The notes under the pieces: model-generated
The model's input: only the letters and a program-made list of their open reading frames with translations
Told to the model about the DNA's origin: nothing
Database searches by the model: none
Made by a program: the position numbers and the translations under genes
Part shown: piece after piece, positions 27,596 to 36,492 of the stretch
Layout of the letters: every line of letters starts with the position of its first letter
Position numbering within the stretch: position 1 is the first letter of the stretch
Source of the DNA: Paenibacillus sp. FSL R5-0517
Lineage (GTDB): Bacteria; Bacillota; Bacilli; Paenibacillales; Paenibacillaceae
Assembly: GCF_037974355.1 (NCBI RefSeq)
Contig: NZ_CP150235.1
Location: 1,860,001-1,924,000, forward strand
Direction: 5' to 3'
Length of the DNA: 64,000 nucleotides

Positions 27596-28501
27596 ATGCT
27601 CAAAGAATTGAACAAAAACAAAATCATGTTTCTGATGCTGTTGCCCACGCTGATCTTTTTTCTGATTAACTCGTATTTTCCAATGGTTGGTATCTATTAT
27701 GCGTTCACCCGGTATGATTTTGAAGGCGGACTGTTTGGCAGTCCATTTGTCGGTCTGGAGAACTTTAAGTTCCTATGGCAATCCGGAATGCTGCTGAAGC
27801 TCACAACCAACACTGTGGGTTACAACCTCGCCTTCATTATATTAGGAAACGGACTGGCGATCTTCTGTGCGATCATGCTTAGCGAAATCCGGGGCAGGTT
27901 ATTCAAAAAAATTACGCAATCCGTCATGTTCTTGCCGTACTTCATCTCGTTTGTACTATTAAGTGTAATCGCTTACAACATGTTCAACTATGAGTCGGGT
28001 TTTGTGAACACGGTGCTCAAACGTTTCGAGGCTGGACCGGTGGATATTTATAATACACCTTGGATATGGGTATTTCTGATCATCATTTTTTATCTGTGGA
28101 AGAATCTCGGATACAGCATGGTCATCTATCTAGCCGCCATAACGGGGATCAGTGACGAGTATTATGAAGCTGCCCGAATCGACGGAGCCAATATATTTCA
28201 GCGGATCTGGTACATTACGGTACCAATGTTGAAGCCAACCTTTGTCATCCTATTGTTGTTCTCGCTCGGCAGCATCATGAAGGGACAGTTTGACCTGTTC
28301 TATCAACTGATTGGCAACAACGGGGTGCTATACAACGCTACAGATATTATTGATACGTATGTTTATCGTTCTCTGAAAGTAACGTTTGATATCGGGATGG
28401 CAACGGCTGCTGGTCTGTATCAGTCCTTGTTTGGATTCATTTTGATTATGACCGTCAACTATATTATCCGCAAAGTAAATGAGGACTACGCCTTGTTCTA
28501 G
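27596..28501 (+). CDS. ABC transporter permease, LplB-type (CUT1 family)
   Basis: A 301-residue inner-membrane permease with six predicted helices. The cytoplasmic EAA loop reads YYEAARIDGANIFQRIWYITVPMLKPT, the coupling helix that docks on the ATPase. The N-terminal helix region FLMLLPTLIFFLINSYFPMVGIYYAF is typical of LplB/YtpP-like subunits. It pairs with the permease 30 bases downstream and the lipoprotein at 29568. No ATPase gene is present; Bacillales importers of this class share MsmX-type ATPases encoded elsewhere. Confidence 0.9.
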   Translation: MLKELNKNKIMFLMLLPTLIFFLINSYFPMVGIYYAFTRYDFEGGLFGSPFVGLENFKFLWQSGMLLKLTTNTVGYNLAFIILGNGLAIFCAIMLSEIRGRLFKKITQSVMFLPYFISFVLLSVIAYNMFNYESGFVNTVLKRFEAGPVDIYNTPWIWVFLIIIFYLWKNLGYSMVIYLAAITGISDEYYEAARIDGANIFQRIWYITVPMLKPTFVILLLFSLGSIMKGQFDLFYQLIGNNGVLYNATDIIDTYVYRSLKVTFDIGMATAAGLYQSLFGFILIMTVNYIIRKVNEDYALF

Positions 28502-28531
28502 AACGCCCCCAGGGCAGAAGGGAGAACGATC

Positions 28532-29461
28532 ATGAACACGCCAATGAATACTCGCACGCGTACGAATACACGTCTCAGAGATTCGGAGTTTACTTTCATG
28601 TTTCAACTGATTTCCTATAGCTTCATCATCATCTTATCCATCATGTGCCTGTTACCTTTTCTTCTGATTCTATCCGGTTCGTTTAGCAGCAACGAATCCA
28701 TTGTAAGGGATGGCTATCACCTCTTTCCAACGGACTTTTCCCTGGAAGGTTACAAAATGGTGTTCAAATTCCCGACTCAGGTACTCAAGGCTTATGGGGT
28801 AACCGTTTTTACAACGGTGGTGGGGACCACGCTAGGGCTGTTTCTCATCACGATGGCCGGCTTTGTGCTCCAGCGTAAGGACTTTAAATATCGGAACACG
28901 TTCTCATTTTTTATCTACTTCACAACGTTGTTTGGTGGGGGACTTGTGCCTTGGTACATTATGCTGGCGAACTACTTCAACCTCACAGATACGTATACCG
29001 TACTGATTTTCCCGGGGTTGATGACACCGTTCCTCATTATCTTGATGAAAAACTTCATTCGTTCGGCTGTGCCGGATGAGTTGGTCGAGTCAGCCAAGAT
29101 TGACGGAGCTAACGACTTCCGCATCTATTTCAGCATTGTGTTGAAACTGGCGATGCCTGGGATTGCTACTGTAGGTCTGTTTCTGGCATTGGGGTACTGG
29201 AATGACTGGTTTACCTCATCGCTCTTCATTAACAATCCTGATATGTACCAACTGCAATTTTATCTTTATAACACGATGAACACGATTACTTTTATTGACC
29301 AGATGGCGATTGGCACAGGGATCACGCTTAGTCAGGATGTGCCTACGGAATCAACCAAGATGGCGATGGCGATCGTTGTGACGGGACCGATTTTGTTCCT
29401 GTATCCGTTTGTACAACGTTATTTTGTCAAAGGACTTACGATTGGTGCAGTGAAAGGTTAG
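28532..29461 (+). CDS. ABC transporter permease, LplC/YtcP-type (CUT1 family)
   Basis: A 309-residue second permease of the importer, with helices beginning LISYSFIIILSIMCLLPFLLILSGSF and the EAA loop ESAKIDGANDFRIYFSIVLKLAMPG. GGRLVPWY-type loop (FGGGLVPWYIML) and the C-terminal RYFVKGLTIGAVKG are hallmarks of YtcP/LplC proteins. It works as a heterodimer with the upstream permease. Confidence 0.9.
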   Translation: MNTPMNTRTRTNTRLRDSEFTFMFQLISYSFIIILSIMCLLPFLLILSGSFSSNESIVRDGYHLFPTDFSLEGYKMVFKFPTQVLKAYGVTVFTTVVGTTLGLFLITMAGFVLQRKDFKYRNTFSFFIYFTTLFGGGLVPWYIMLANYFNLTDTYTVLIFPGLMTPFLIILMKNFIRSAVPDELVESAKIDGANDFRIYFSIVLKLAMPGIATVGLFLALGYWNDWFTSSLFINNPDMYQLQFYLYNTMNTITFIDQMAIGTGITLSQDVPTESTKMAMAIVVTGPILFLYPFVQRYFVKGLTIGAVKG

Positions 29462-29567
29462 AACGTGAACACGCTCTGGATATCAGGCTGCTAGCATCAT
29501 CTTCGGTCTGAAACATGGCGAGTCTGCGCTAACATATAAAGGTTCACCACAAAAAGGGAGGATGCGT

Positions 29568-31115
29568 ATGCGTAACAAAACAATTCGGCACCTGTCTCTG
29601 GTACTTGCCCTGATGTTGTTCGCCGGGGTGCTTGCCGCATGCAACAATGGTTCGGGGGGATCGGCGCAAGGAAGCGAGCAAGGGGGAACATCCGAGAATA
29701 AAGGTGATAAAGTAACACTGCAATTTTACATGCTTGGGGATGCTCCGAAAGATCTGCCTGTCATTGAATCCGAGATTAATAAGCTGGCTGAGGCTGATCT
29801 GAACGTCAATGTGAAATTCAACTACACCTCCTGGACCGACTGGGATCAAAAATATAAACTGCTGCTGTCTTCCGGACAGCCGATCGATCTGATCTTCACA
29901 GCGGATTGGACATTCTACCAGTCCTATGCCAAGAAGGGAGCGTTTCTGGCACTGGATGAAATGCTGCCTAAAGCAGCACCAGCACTTAAAGCTCATGTCC
30001 CTGATGACATGTGGGATGCTGTCAAAATCAATGACAAAATCTATACGGTTCCATCTACTTGGATTGAGTATGTAACCGAGGGGATTGCGTACCGCGAGGA
30101 TTTGCGCGAGAAGTACAATCTTCCGAAGCCAGAATCGCTCGAGACACTCGAAGCGTATCTGGAAGGCATTAAGGCCAACGAACCCAATATGATTCCGATC
30201 GCGGATAGCAATGCCAACCATACGCACGGTATCCGTCAACTGACATCCAAGCTGGTGAATACAGCGGGTCAACTTCCATATGGATTGGATATTATGTATG
30301 ACACACCTTCGACCGTGACGTCCTATTGGGGATCGGCACAACATCTGGAAGACCTGAAAACATACAAACGCTGGATGGACAAAGGATTCTTCCCGAAAAA
30401 CGTACTGAATGTAAAAGATACTTCCAACTCATTGCTGCAAAATGGAAAAGCGGCTGTTGTTCTGTCCGGGGAGAACCCTAACAAATTTAATGCAGATGTT
30501 ATCAAGGTGCAGTCTACGCATCCAGATTGGAAACTGGCTTATTTCCCTTACCCGAATGCAAAAGGGTTTGCACAACCTGTTCACCCGATCCACAATGGGT
30601 TTGCGATTCCACGCAGTAGTAAGAACCCGGAAAAAGCATTGGCATTTTACGAAAAGCTTGTGACAGACAAACGATATAATTGGTTGACTGAATACGGCGT
30701 GGAGGGCAAAAACTTCGAGGTAGATAATGGATACTACAAAATGGTGGGGGATGCACAAACGAACGGCTTCCCGCGTGAGGGCATGAATGGCTGGGCTTGG
30801 CGTAATCCGGAATTTATGCTCTATGATAAAACCTTTGATGATGTCCTGACCATGTTCGAGGATCTGGACAAAATCAAAAAGCCAGATATTTTTACCGGAT
30901 TTGCGGAAGACTGGACTCCATATCAGGCCGAGAAAGCTGCATTGGAGCAAGTTGAGAAACAATATTTGTATCCGCTTAATGTGGGTTTGGTGGCAGACGT
31001 AGAGGCTGGGTTGAACACATTTATGGAGAAGGCAAAACAAGCGGGATTAGAAAAAATTCAGTCAGAATACACCAAGCAGTGGCAGGAGTACTTGAAATCA
31101 GCAGGCATTCAGTAA
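29568..31115 (+). CDS. Extracellular solute-binding lipoprotein (LplA-like)
   Basis: A 515-residue binding protein for the importer. It has a lipoprotein signal MRNKTIRHLSLVLALMLFAGV with lipobox LAAC and a glycine/serine/glutamate linker before the family-1 binding fold (VTLQFYMLGDAPKDLP, DLIFTADWTFY, YTVPSTWIEY). Large LplA-type proteins bind oligosaccharides, often pectin, rhamnogalacturonan or glycan fragments; no glycoside hydrolase is adjacent to indicate which. ATG 29568 is used because GGGAGG ends at 29561, directly against an earlier ATG at 29562. A strong terminator follows. Confidence 0.9.
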   Translation: MRNKTIRHLSLVLALMLFAGVLAACNNGSGGSAQGSEQGGTSENKGDKVTLQFYMLGDAPKDLPVIESEINKLAEADLNVNVKFNYTSWTDWDQKYKLLLSSGQPIDLIFTADWTFYQSYAKKGAFLALDEMLPKAAPALKAHVPDDMWDAVKINDKIYTVPSTWIEYVTEGIAYREDLREKYNLPKPESLETLEAYLEGIKANEPNMIPIADSNANHTHGIRQLTSKLVNTAGQLPYGLDIMYDTPSTVTSYWGSAQHLEDLKTYKRWMDKGFFPKNVLNVKDTSNSLLQNGKAAVVLSGENPNKFNADVIKVQSTHPDWKLAYFPYPNAKGFAQPVHPIHNGFAIPRSSKNPEKALAFYEKLVTDKRYNWLTEYGVEGKNFEVDNGYYKMVGDAQTNGFPREGMNGWAWRNPEFMLYDKTFDDVLTMFEDLDKIKKPDIFTGFAEDWTPYQAEKAALEQVEKQYLYPLNVGLVADVEAGLNTFMEKAKQAGLEKIQSEYTKQWQEYLKSAGIQ

Positions 31116-31137
31116 ATTTGTACTTTCCTTCATACAG

Positions 31138-31170
31138 AAAAGGTGCCTTCAAAGTCGAAGGCACCTTTTC
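31138..31170 (+). terminator. Strong intrinsic terminator
   Basis: AAAAGGTGCCTTC at 31138-31150 is perfectly complementary to GAAGGCACCTTTT at 31157-31169 with a six-base loop. It ends the importer operon. Confidence 0.88.
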
Positions 31171-31255
31171 AATGTGGTTGCAGGTTTGTTTGAAGCCGCC
31201 GCTTAAAGGCGTAATTGGACGAGATATGCGGGAAGCAGCAAATGTTCGGATAAAT

Positions 31256-32407
31256 TCATATATGGGCCTCTTCTGCGGATGAAGGACGAACGTCCTCCAA
31301 CAGATCGAGAATACTTTGAGCGCTCTCCATTGGATGAACCTTGGCAATTTCCGCCAGATGACGTTTGCGTTTACGTACGACATCCGGATAGTGGTGCAGC
31401 AGTTTGTTCATCCATTTAATAACTACGTCAGACGAAGATATGGGTTCTCCCAACCCTCTAGCGGTAAAATAATGGACGTTTTCTTCTTCCTGACCAGGTA
31501 TAGGGTTGTGGAACAACATCGGAATTCCTTTGGCTAAGCCTTCGCTGCATGTCATTCCTCCAGGTTTGGTGATCAGCAGGTCGGAGACTTCCATCAATTT
31601 GTCCACTTCGTTGGTGTACCCGATAATATGAATGTTCTCTTTGCGATACATGGGGTTCTGTTCCATGCTGATCCGTGCTTTATCATTGCGACCCAGACAA
31701 AAAATAATCTGAATATCTTTATGCCACCGTGTCAGCAACGGATGGACCAGCTCGTCGCTGAGCATGCCCCAACCGCCGCCCATTACCAGTACAGTGGGCA
31801 TATTTTTGAGGTTGAATCTGCTTCGGATCTCTTCTCGTCCGGGATGTTCCCAGAAGTTCGGATGCACCGGAATGCCGGTGACTCGAATTTTGTCTATAGG
31901 TACGCCACGAAGCAATAGTTTGGACTTAACCTCATCTGAAGAAACCAGATAAAGATCTACTTCACGGTTAATCCATGTCCCATGTGCATCATAGTCGGTG
32001 ATGACTGTGCAAAGAGGAATCTGTGCACCCAGACGTTTCAGTCTGGCTATGACAGCACTGGGGATCGGATGGGTACAGACAATTGCATCGGGACGTAACT
32101 GGCGCACAACGCTGCGTGTATGGGTATAGAACAGCTTGTGCAATGCGAGTGTTGTCAGCCGATTCAATGATTTTTTATATTGGTGTCTGTATACGTATCC
32201 GACAAGTTTGGGTTGGTTGGTAACCGTTTTTTTGTATGCTGTTATAATAAGAGGTGCAACCTTGGGATTTAAGAAACTTCCCAGTTCCAGCACTTTCGTC
32301 TGCACGTCTGACGAGAGCTTTCGCAGATTGCTGGATAGTGCATAGGCGGCTTGAGTATGACCCGTACCAAAGCCTTCAGATAATAGTAATACTCTTTTTT
32401 TCTCCAC
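31256..32407 (-). CDS. UgtP-like diacylglycerol glycosyltransferase
   Basis: This 383-residue GT28-type enzyme has the MGDG-synthase N-terminal domain (VLLLSEGFGTGHTQAAYAL, PDAIVCTHPIPSAV, TDYDAHGTW) and a C-terminal UDP-sugar domain (VLVMGGGWGML, LLITKPGGMTCSEGLAKGIPML). UgtP-type enzymes transfer glucose from UDP-glucose to diacylglycerol, making membrane glycolipids and the lipoteichoic acid anchor. It starts with GTG after AGGTGAAG. A PAP2 phosphatase precedes it on the same strand, a lipid-related pair. Confidence 0.87.
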   Translation of the reverse strand: MEKKRVLLLSEGFGTGHTQAAYALSSNLRKLSSDVQTKVLELGSFLNPKVAPLIITAYKKTVTNQPKLVGYVYRHQYKKSLNRLTTLALHKLFYTHTRSVVRQLRPDAIVCTHPIPSAVIARLKRLGAQIPLCTVITDYDAHGTWINREVDLYLVSSDEVKSKLLLRGVPIDKIRVTGIPVHPNFWEHPGREEIRSRFNLKNMPTVLVMGGGWGMLSDELVHPLLTRWHKDIQIIFCLGRNDKARISMEQNPMYRKENIHIIGYTNEVDKLMEVSDLLITKPGGMTCSEGLAKGIPMLFHNPIPGQEEENVHYFTARGLGEPISSSDVVIKWMNKLLHHYPDVVRKRKRHLAEIAKVHPMESAQSILDLLEDVRPSSAEEAHI

Positions 32408-32457
32408 GCTTACTTCACCTGTTCCTGCTAGGTTTTTCTGAGTCTAACATATCGGCT

Positions 32458-32985
32458 TTAAGACCAGAATGCAACTGTTGCAAGTGCGACTAAAGTACCT
32501 ATTGTGGCACCTGCCAGAACATCGGAAGGATAGTGTAATCCCAGATAAATGCGAGAGAATCCGACAATAAGAGCCACAGGCAACAATATTAGCAATAAGA
32601 TCGGATCAGTGGTCATAAATGGAACCGTGACCGAAAAAATGGCAGTTGTGTGTCCTGATGGAAACGAATGGTCCGTCAGGGGATTCCGAAATGTAATTGT
32701 ATCCGGCAAGGCCAGATAAGGTCTAATGCGGGGATACAATTTTTTTGCGATGGCTACAGGAATGTGGCTGACCGCAAGAGCGATGCAAGCTTGGAGTCCT
32801 GTTGTGCTCCATGGAGCCGGAGCAAGCAGCCAGATTAACAAAGATACTGCAATAGAAGAAGTTGCTCCACCCAGATGGGTGAAATAATACAGCCAAAAAT
32901 TCATAAAACGGTTATGAAGTCGGCCGTTGATCCACATAAAAACATTTCGATCATAATCTTGAAACTTTAAGAATAAACGGCTCAT
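32458..32985 (-). CDS. PAP2 family lipid phosphatase (undecaprenyl-diphosphatase-like)
   Basis: This 175-residue membrane protein contains the three phosphatase motifs: KKLYPRIRPY (K-x6-RP), HSFPSGHTTA (PSGH) and SRIYLGLHYPSDVLAG (SR-x5-H-x3-D). The family includes BcrC/YwoA, which recycles undecaprenyl diphosphate, and phosphatidic acid phosphatases. Five or so helices are predicted. GGAGGCCAAT precedes the ATG. The following UgtP-like gene (50 bases on) uses diacylglycerol, so a phosphatidate or phosphatidylglycerol phosphatase role is an alternative. Confidence 0.87.
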   Translation of the reverse strand: MSRLFLKFQDYDRNVFMWINGRLHNRFMNFWLYYFTHLGGATSSIAVSLLIWLLAPAPWSTTGLQACIALAVSHIPVAIAKKLYPRIRPYLALPDTITFRNPLTDHSFPSGHTTAIFSVTVPFMTTDPILLLILLPVALIVGFSRIYLGLHYPSDVLAGATIGTLVALATVAFWS

Positions 32986-33206
32986 ATTGGCCTCCTGCCA
33001 GTCAGGCCGCCTGTAATGGCGGCATTATTTCCGGTCATTTTCTGCATCCGGTTTCGTCCTGATTAATATATAACCGTTTTTCATGAACTTGAGGTTATTT
33101 CAGGTATATGTTTATCATATTTTTAAATGTTGTCCTTTTCAAGAAGAACCCATGTAAAGAACGTAAAATTCATGTTAAAGAGTGGATATATACCCATCTT
33201 AACTTT

Positions 33207-33236
33207 TTGACTTGGGTTAGCCAAAAAAGATACAAT
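33207..33236 (+). promoter_or_regulatory. Candidate sigma-A promoter
   Basis: TTGACT (33207-33212), an 18-base spacer and TACAAT (33231-33236). Transcription towards the GT2 gene would give a leader of about 450 nt. Confidence 0.6.
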
Positions 33237-33493
33237 GATTCAACATGGCTGAAATGAGGTAAAAAAAATGTGAGTTTTGGTTTAAACTTTTTGAGGTCTG
33301 TTTGCGTTATTTGTTATAGAGCCTCTGACGAAGAATAACATGCTGATGAAAAAAGCAGGGACTTTAGAAATAAAAATCAAGTAAACGGCTGAAAATAAGA
33401 TATAACAGGCATGAATGCGAGGTTGTGGTATCACGAAGTGTCTATTCAGCGTTTAAAGATCACATTTCTCGTTCAGAAAGTGGAATTGGGGTT

Positions 33494-33522
33494 TTGACAA
33501 ATGACTGAAAAGAATACAGAAT
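33494..33522 (+). promoter_or_regulatory. Second candidate sigma-A promoter for the GT2 gene
   Basis: A consensus TTGACA (33494-33499) with a 17-base spacer to CAGAAT (33517-33522). The -10 box is weak. Confidence 0.45.
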
Positions 33523-33696
33523 CGATAAAGCAGCCAACTGATAGCAACCAAGCTTTGAAACATTGCCTGATAAATTCACGTATTACACAAAAGAACAGGG
33601 TCATATTCTGCACATTACAAAAAAAATAAATTGCAGAATCAGGAAGAGAAATGCTTAAGTAAACTGGGTTTGAAAAAAAGGGGGTAACAGAGAACG

Positions 33697-34935
33697 ATGT
33701 TGGACGCTATATTCGTCACGATGCAGGTCATTCTGGCACTGCTAGCCGTGTACCAATTCACGTTTTCGCTGTTCGGTCTGATTAAGAAAAAGAAAAAGAA
33801 ACATTATCCAGCCACAAAATCATTCGCTGTACTCGTCGCAGCACACAATGAGGAACAAGTCATTGGTGCCTTGATGGAGAACTTGAAACAACTTGATTAT
33901 CCGGAAGATCTGTACGATGTGTTTGTCATCTGTGACAACTGTACGGATGGAACGGCTCAGATTGTTAGAGAACATGGGTTGAATGCCTGCGTACGTACCA
34001 ACGCTGATCTAAGAGGTAAAGGGTATGCCATCGAATGGATGCTTAAGTACCTGTGGAAATTGCCACGTCAGTATGACGCAGTTGTTATGTTTGACGCGGA
34101 TAACCTGGTTGACCGTAACTTCTTGCTTGAAATGAATGATGACTTGAACAATGGTTCACGTGTTATCCAAGGATATATTGATACGAAAAATCCGGAGGAT
34201 TCCTGGATTACTGCAGCTTACGGCGTATCTTACTGGTACATTAACCGTCTGTGGCAGTTGTCTCGTCATAACTTGAATATGGCGAATTTCCTCGGAGGAA
34301 CCGGAATGTGCTTCGAGACCAACCTGTTGAAGGAAATTGGCTGGGGCGCAACAAGTCTGGTTGAGGATCTGGAGTTTACGATGCGTAGTGTTCAACGTAA
34401 CGTGTATCCTGTTTTCAACTATGACGCCAAAGTATTTGATGAGAAGCCATTAACATTCAAAGCTTCAGCGAGACAACGTCTGCGCTGGATGCAAGGTCAC
34501 TTTACAGTTGCACGTAGATATTTCTTCCCGCTGCTCTGGCAGTCCATTAAGGAAAGAAGCCTGGTGAAATTTGACCTTGCCATCTATGGAGCCAATGTCT
34601 ATGTTGTGTTGCTTACGTTCCTGATGACGGCTGTGATGTGGGTAGACATGGCCATATTCAATGGTCCGCACATTGCGAATATTTATGGGTACTTCCCGTT
34701 ATGGGTTGGATTCGTCGCTATTGGTCTGAATATTCTGACGTTCCTGTTATCCATGGCGCTGGAGAAGGTTACCTTTGCCAAAGTTTATCTATATCTGATT
34801 TTGTTCCCAATTTATCTGCTGTCTTGGTACCCGATTACGTTCTACGCTTTCTTCACGCAGAACAACAAACAGTGGAGCCACACCCAACACACACGTGTTG
34901 TGCGGCTCGATGAGGTGCAGAGCAAACAAGGATAA
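33697..34935 (+). CDS. Membrane-bound family 2 glycosyltransferase
   Basis: This 412-residue protein has one N-terminal helix, a cytoplasmic GT2 domain and three or four C-terminal helices. The GT-A motifs are visible as FAVLVAAHNEEQVIG, the metal-binding MFDADNLVDRNF (DxD-like), a TSLVEDLEFTMR segment with the catalytic ED, and the QxxRW motif RQRLRWMQGHF. This layout is that of processive polysaccharide synthases and related enzymes. It stands alone, so the polymer or lipid product is unknown. A Shine-Dalgarno GGGGG lies 12 bases ahead of the ATG. Confidence 0.85.
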   Translation: MLDAIFVTMQVILALLAVYQFTFSLFGLIKKKKKKHYPATKSFAVLVAAHNEEQVIGALMENLKQLDYPEDLYDVFVICDNCTDGTAQIVREHGLNACVRTNADLRGKGYAIEWMLKYLWKLPRQYDAVVMFDADNLVDRNFLLEMNDDLNNGSRVIQGYIDTKNPEDSWITAAYGVSYWYINRLWQLSRHNLNMANFLGGTGMCFETNLLKEIGWGATSLVEDLEFTMRSVQRNVYPVFNYDAKVFDEKPLTFKASARQRLRWMQGHFTVARRYFFPLLWQSIKERSLVKFDLAIYGANVYVVLLTFLMTAVMWVDMAIFNGPHIANIYGYFPLWVGFVAIGLNILTFLLSMALEKVTFAKVYLYLILFPIYLLSWYPITFYAFFTQNNKQWSHTQHTRVVRLDEVQSKQG

Positions 34936-35007
34936 GGAACATGGATACGTGACTTTGTCGACATTGGATATAACAAATGTATAATTCAGAAAAAAGTTGT
35001 GAAGATA

Positions 35008-35036
35008 TTGACAATGCATTTCGTGGATGTTATAGT
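35008..35036 (+). promoter_or_regulatory. Sigma-A promoter of infC-rpmI-rplT
   Basis: TTGACA (35008-35013), a 17-base spacer and TATAGT (35031-35036). It lies about 150 bases ahead of the leader terminator and fits the Bacillales infC operon promoter. Confidence 0.8.
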
Positions 35037-35042
35037 ATTCAA

Positions 35043-35219
35043 GTGCTTTAAAACGGATTCAAAATGAATAGCAATGGAATCACAAGTAGAAGTCCGACTT
35101 CTCACCTGATCAACACTATGTTGGCTGGTCAACGATCCCAATAATTTATGAAGTGTATACTCATGAAGAATTGTGTTGATTACAGGGATGTCGGTAGCTT
35201 GACCGGCATCCCTTTTATT
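35043..35219 (+). ncRNA. L20-type leader with intrinsic attenuator
   Basis: The transcript leader between the promoter and infC contains a hairpin AGAAGT/ACTTCT near 35090 and ends in a strong terminator: GGGATGTCGGT at 35185-35195 pairs with ACCGGCATCCC at 35202-35212, then TTTT. In B. subtilis, ribosomal protein L20 binds this leader and promotes early termination, limiting infC-rpmI-rplT. The position and the terminator support the same mechanism; the L20-binding fold itself was not modelled. Confidence 0.8.
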
Positions 35220-35248
35220 TTTGTGTAACTGGATATTCAAAATGACCT

Positions 35249-35265
35249 GGAGGTGGACGGTTATT
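35249..35265 (+). promoter_or_regulatory. infC Shine-Dalgarno and rare ATT start
   Basis: GGAGG at 35249-35253 is nine bases ahead of ATT at 35263. The in-frame ATG at 35242 overlaps the Shine-Dalgarno region and lacks its own. Non-AUG (AUU/AUA) starts on infC let IF3 repress its own translation. Confidence 0.8.
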
Positions 35266-35772
35266 AGTAAAGATCACATGATTAATGATGAGATTCGGGC
35301 GAAGGAAGTACGCCTTGTCGGAGCTGAAGGAGAACAAATTGGGATCACGCCCATTCGCGAAGCACTGCAAATGGCGATTGACCTGAATTTGGATCTGGTC
35401 AATGTGGCACCACAGGCTAAACCGCCGGTGTGTCGTATTATGGACTATGGCAAATTCCGCTATGAGCAACAAAAGAAAGAAAAAGAAGCCCGTAAGAACC
35501 AGAAAATTGTTGACATTAAAGAAGTATGGTTCCGTTCCAATATTGAGGAGCACGATTATCAAACGAAGCTTCGTAATGTAGTTAAGTTTTTGAACGAAGG
35601 CGACAAAGTGAAATGTTCTGTTCGTTACCGCGGACGTGAAATTGCACATGCCGCGATTGGTCAACGGATTTTGGAGCGCGTTAAGGTAGAAGTTGCAGAA
35701 CTTTGTACTATTGAACGTCAACCGAAATTGGAAGGCCGCAGTATGATCATGATCTTGGCTCCTAAAGCCTGA
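35263..35772 (+). CDS. infC: Translation initiation factor IF-3
   Basis: IF-3 binds the 30S subunit and proofreads start-codon selection. The 169-residue protein begins (M)ISKDHMINDEIRAKEVRLVG and shows the N-domain, the lysine-rich linker (KPPVCRIMDYGKFRYEQQKKEKEARKNQ) compressed as KPPVCRIMDYGKF plus a basic helix, and the C-domain with VKCSVRYRGREIAHA and SMIMILAPKA. An ATT start is assigned from the Shine-Dalgarno spacing and homology. First gene of infC-rpmI-rplT. Confidence 0.96.
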   Translation: MSKDHMINDEIRAKEVRLVGAEGEQIGITPIREALQMAIDLNLDLVNVAPQAKPPVCRIMDYGKFRYEQQKKEKEARKNQKIVDIKEVWFRSNIEEHDYQTKLRNVVKFLNEGDKVKCSVRYRGREIAHAAIGQRILERVKVEVAELCTIERQPKLEGRSMIMILAPKA

Positions 35773-35796
35773 TAACATTGGAGGAGGAAACACAAA

Positions 35797-36000
35797 ATGC
35801 CTAAAATGAAAACACACAGCAGTTTGAAAGGACGCTTCAAAATTACCGGTTCCGGTAAAGTCCTTCGTTACAAAGCTCACAAAAACCACTTGCTTTCCCA
35901 CAAATCTAAACGTGCTAAGCGCGTTCTGAACGGTAACCCAGTTATGGCTGCCGGGGATGTTAGACGTTTGAAACAAGGTTTGGCTAACTTGAAAGGCTAA
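35797..36000 (+). CDS. rpmI: 50S ribosomal protein L35
   Basis: This 67-residue basic protein (MPKMKTHSSLKGRFKITGSG ... KSKRAKRVLNG) is ribosomal protein L35 at normal length. GGAGGAGG lies ahead of the ATG. It is the second gene of the operon, 24 bases after infC. Confidence 0.97.
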   Translation: MPKMKTHSSLKGRFKITGSGKVLRYKAHKNHLLSHKSKRAKRVLNGNPVMAAGDVRRLKQGLANLKG

Positions 36001-36088
36001 TTCTAATTAGTACATTCCGTATGGGGGATCGGCTACGGCCGTACACATACCACGGATACATTTATATTTATTTGGGAGGTTCTTTAAT

Positions 36089-36448
36089 ATGGCAAGAGTA
36101 AAAGGCGGTTTTGTAGTACGTCGTCGTCATAAAAAGGTTTTGAAACTGGCAAGAGGTTATTTCGGTTCCAAACACCGTATCTTTAAAACAGCTAACGAGC
36201 AAGTAATGAAATCCCTGGTATACGCATACCGTGACCGTCGCAACACGAAACGTAACTTCCGCAGACTGTGGATCGTTCGTATCAATGCAGCAGCACGTAT
36301 GAATGGTTTGTCTTACAACAAACTGATCCATGGTTTGAAACTTGCTGGTGTAGACATGAACCGCAAAATGTTGGCTGATCTGGCCGTTAACGACATCAAT
36401 GCGTTCAACTCTTTGGCTACTGTAGCTAAAGGCAAAATCAACGCTTAA
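36089..36448 (+). CDS. rplT: 50S ribosomal protein L20
   Basis: This 119-residue rRNA-binding protein ([53 protein letters not shown]) is needed early in 50S assembly. In Bacillales it also represses its operon through the leader seen at 35043-35219. GGGAGG precedes the ATG. A terminator follows 13 bases after the stop. Confidence 0.97.
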   Translation: MARVKGGFVVRRRHKKVLKLARGYFGSKHRIFKTANEQVMKSLVYAYRDRRNTKRNFRRLWIVRINAAARMNGLSYNKLIHGLKLAGVDMNRKMLADLAVNDINAFNSLATVAKGKINA

Positions 36449-36461
36449 AATTGTATGATAC

Positions 36462-36492
36462 AAGCCGCCGTACCTATATGGCGGCTTTTTTT
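36462..36492 (+). terminator. Intrinsic terminator of infC-rpmI-rplT
   Basis: AAGCCGCC at 36462-36469 pairs with GGCGGCTT at 36480-36487 and continues into a T-run. Confidence 0.85.

Larger units (their letters stand above)
32986..33696 (+). other. Long intergenic region with candidate promoters
   Basis: This 711-base, A/T-rich gap separates the divergent PAP2 and GT2 genes. It holds two rightward promoter candidates, 33207-33236 and 33494-33522, implying a leader of 175-460 nt for the GT2 gene. No coding frame is convincing. I looked for a cyclic-di-GMP or other known riboswitch core and found none. Confidence 0.5.

Noticed and set aside
33237..33696. Possible cyclic-di-GMP riboswitch ahead of the GT2 gene
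   Set aside because: The conserved aptamer core was not found; the region is A/T-rich without clear long stems.
35242..35262. ATG start for infC at 35242
   Set aside because: It overlaps the Shine-Dalgarno region and lacks an upstream site; the ATT at 35263 fits spacing and homology.
35215..35976. Long minus-strand ORF across infC and rpmI
   Set aside because: It is the antisense shadow of highly conserved ribosomal and IF-3 genes.
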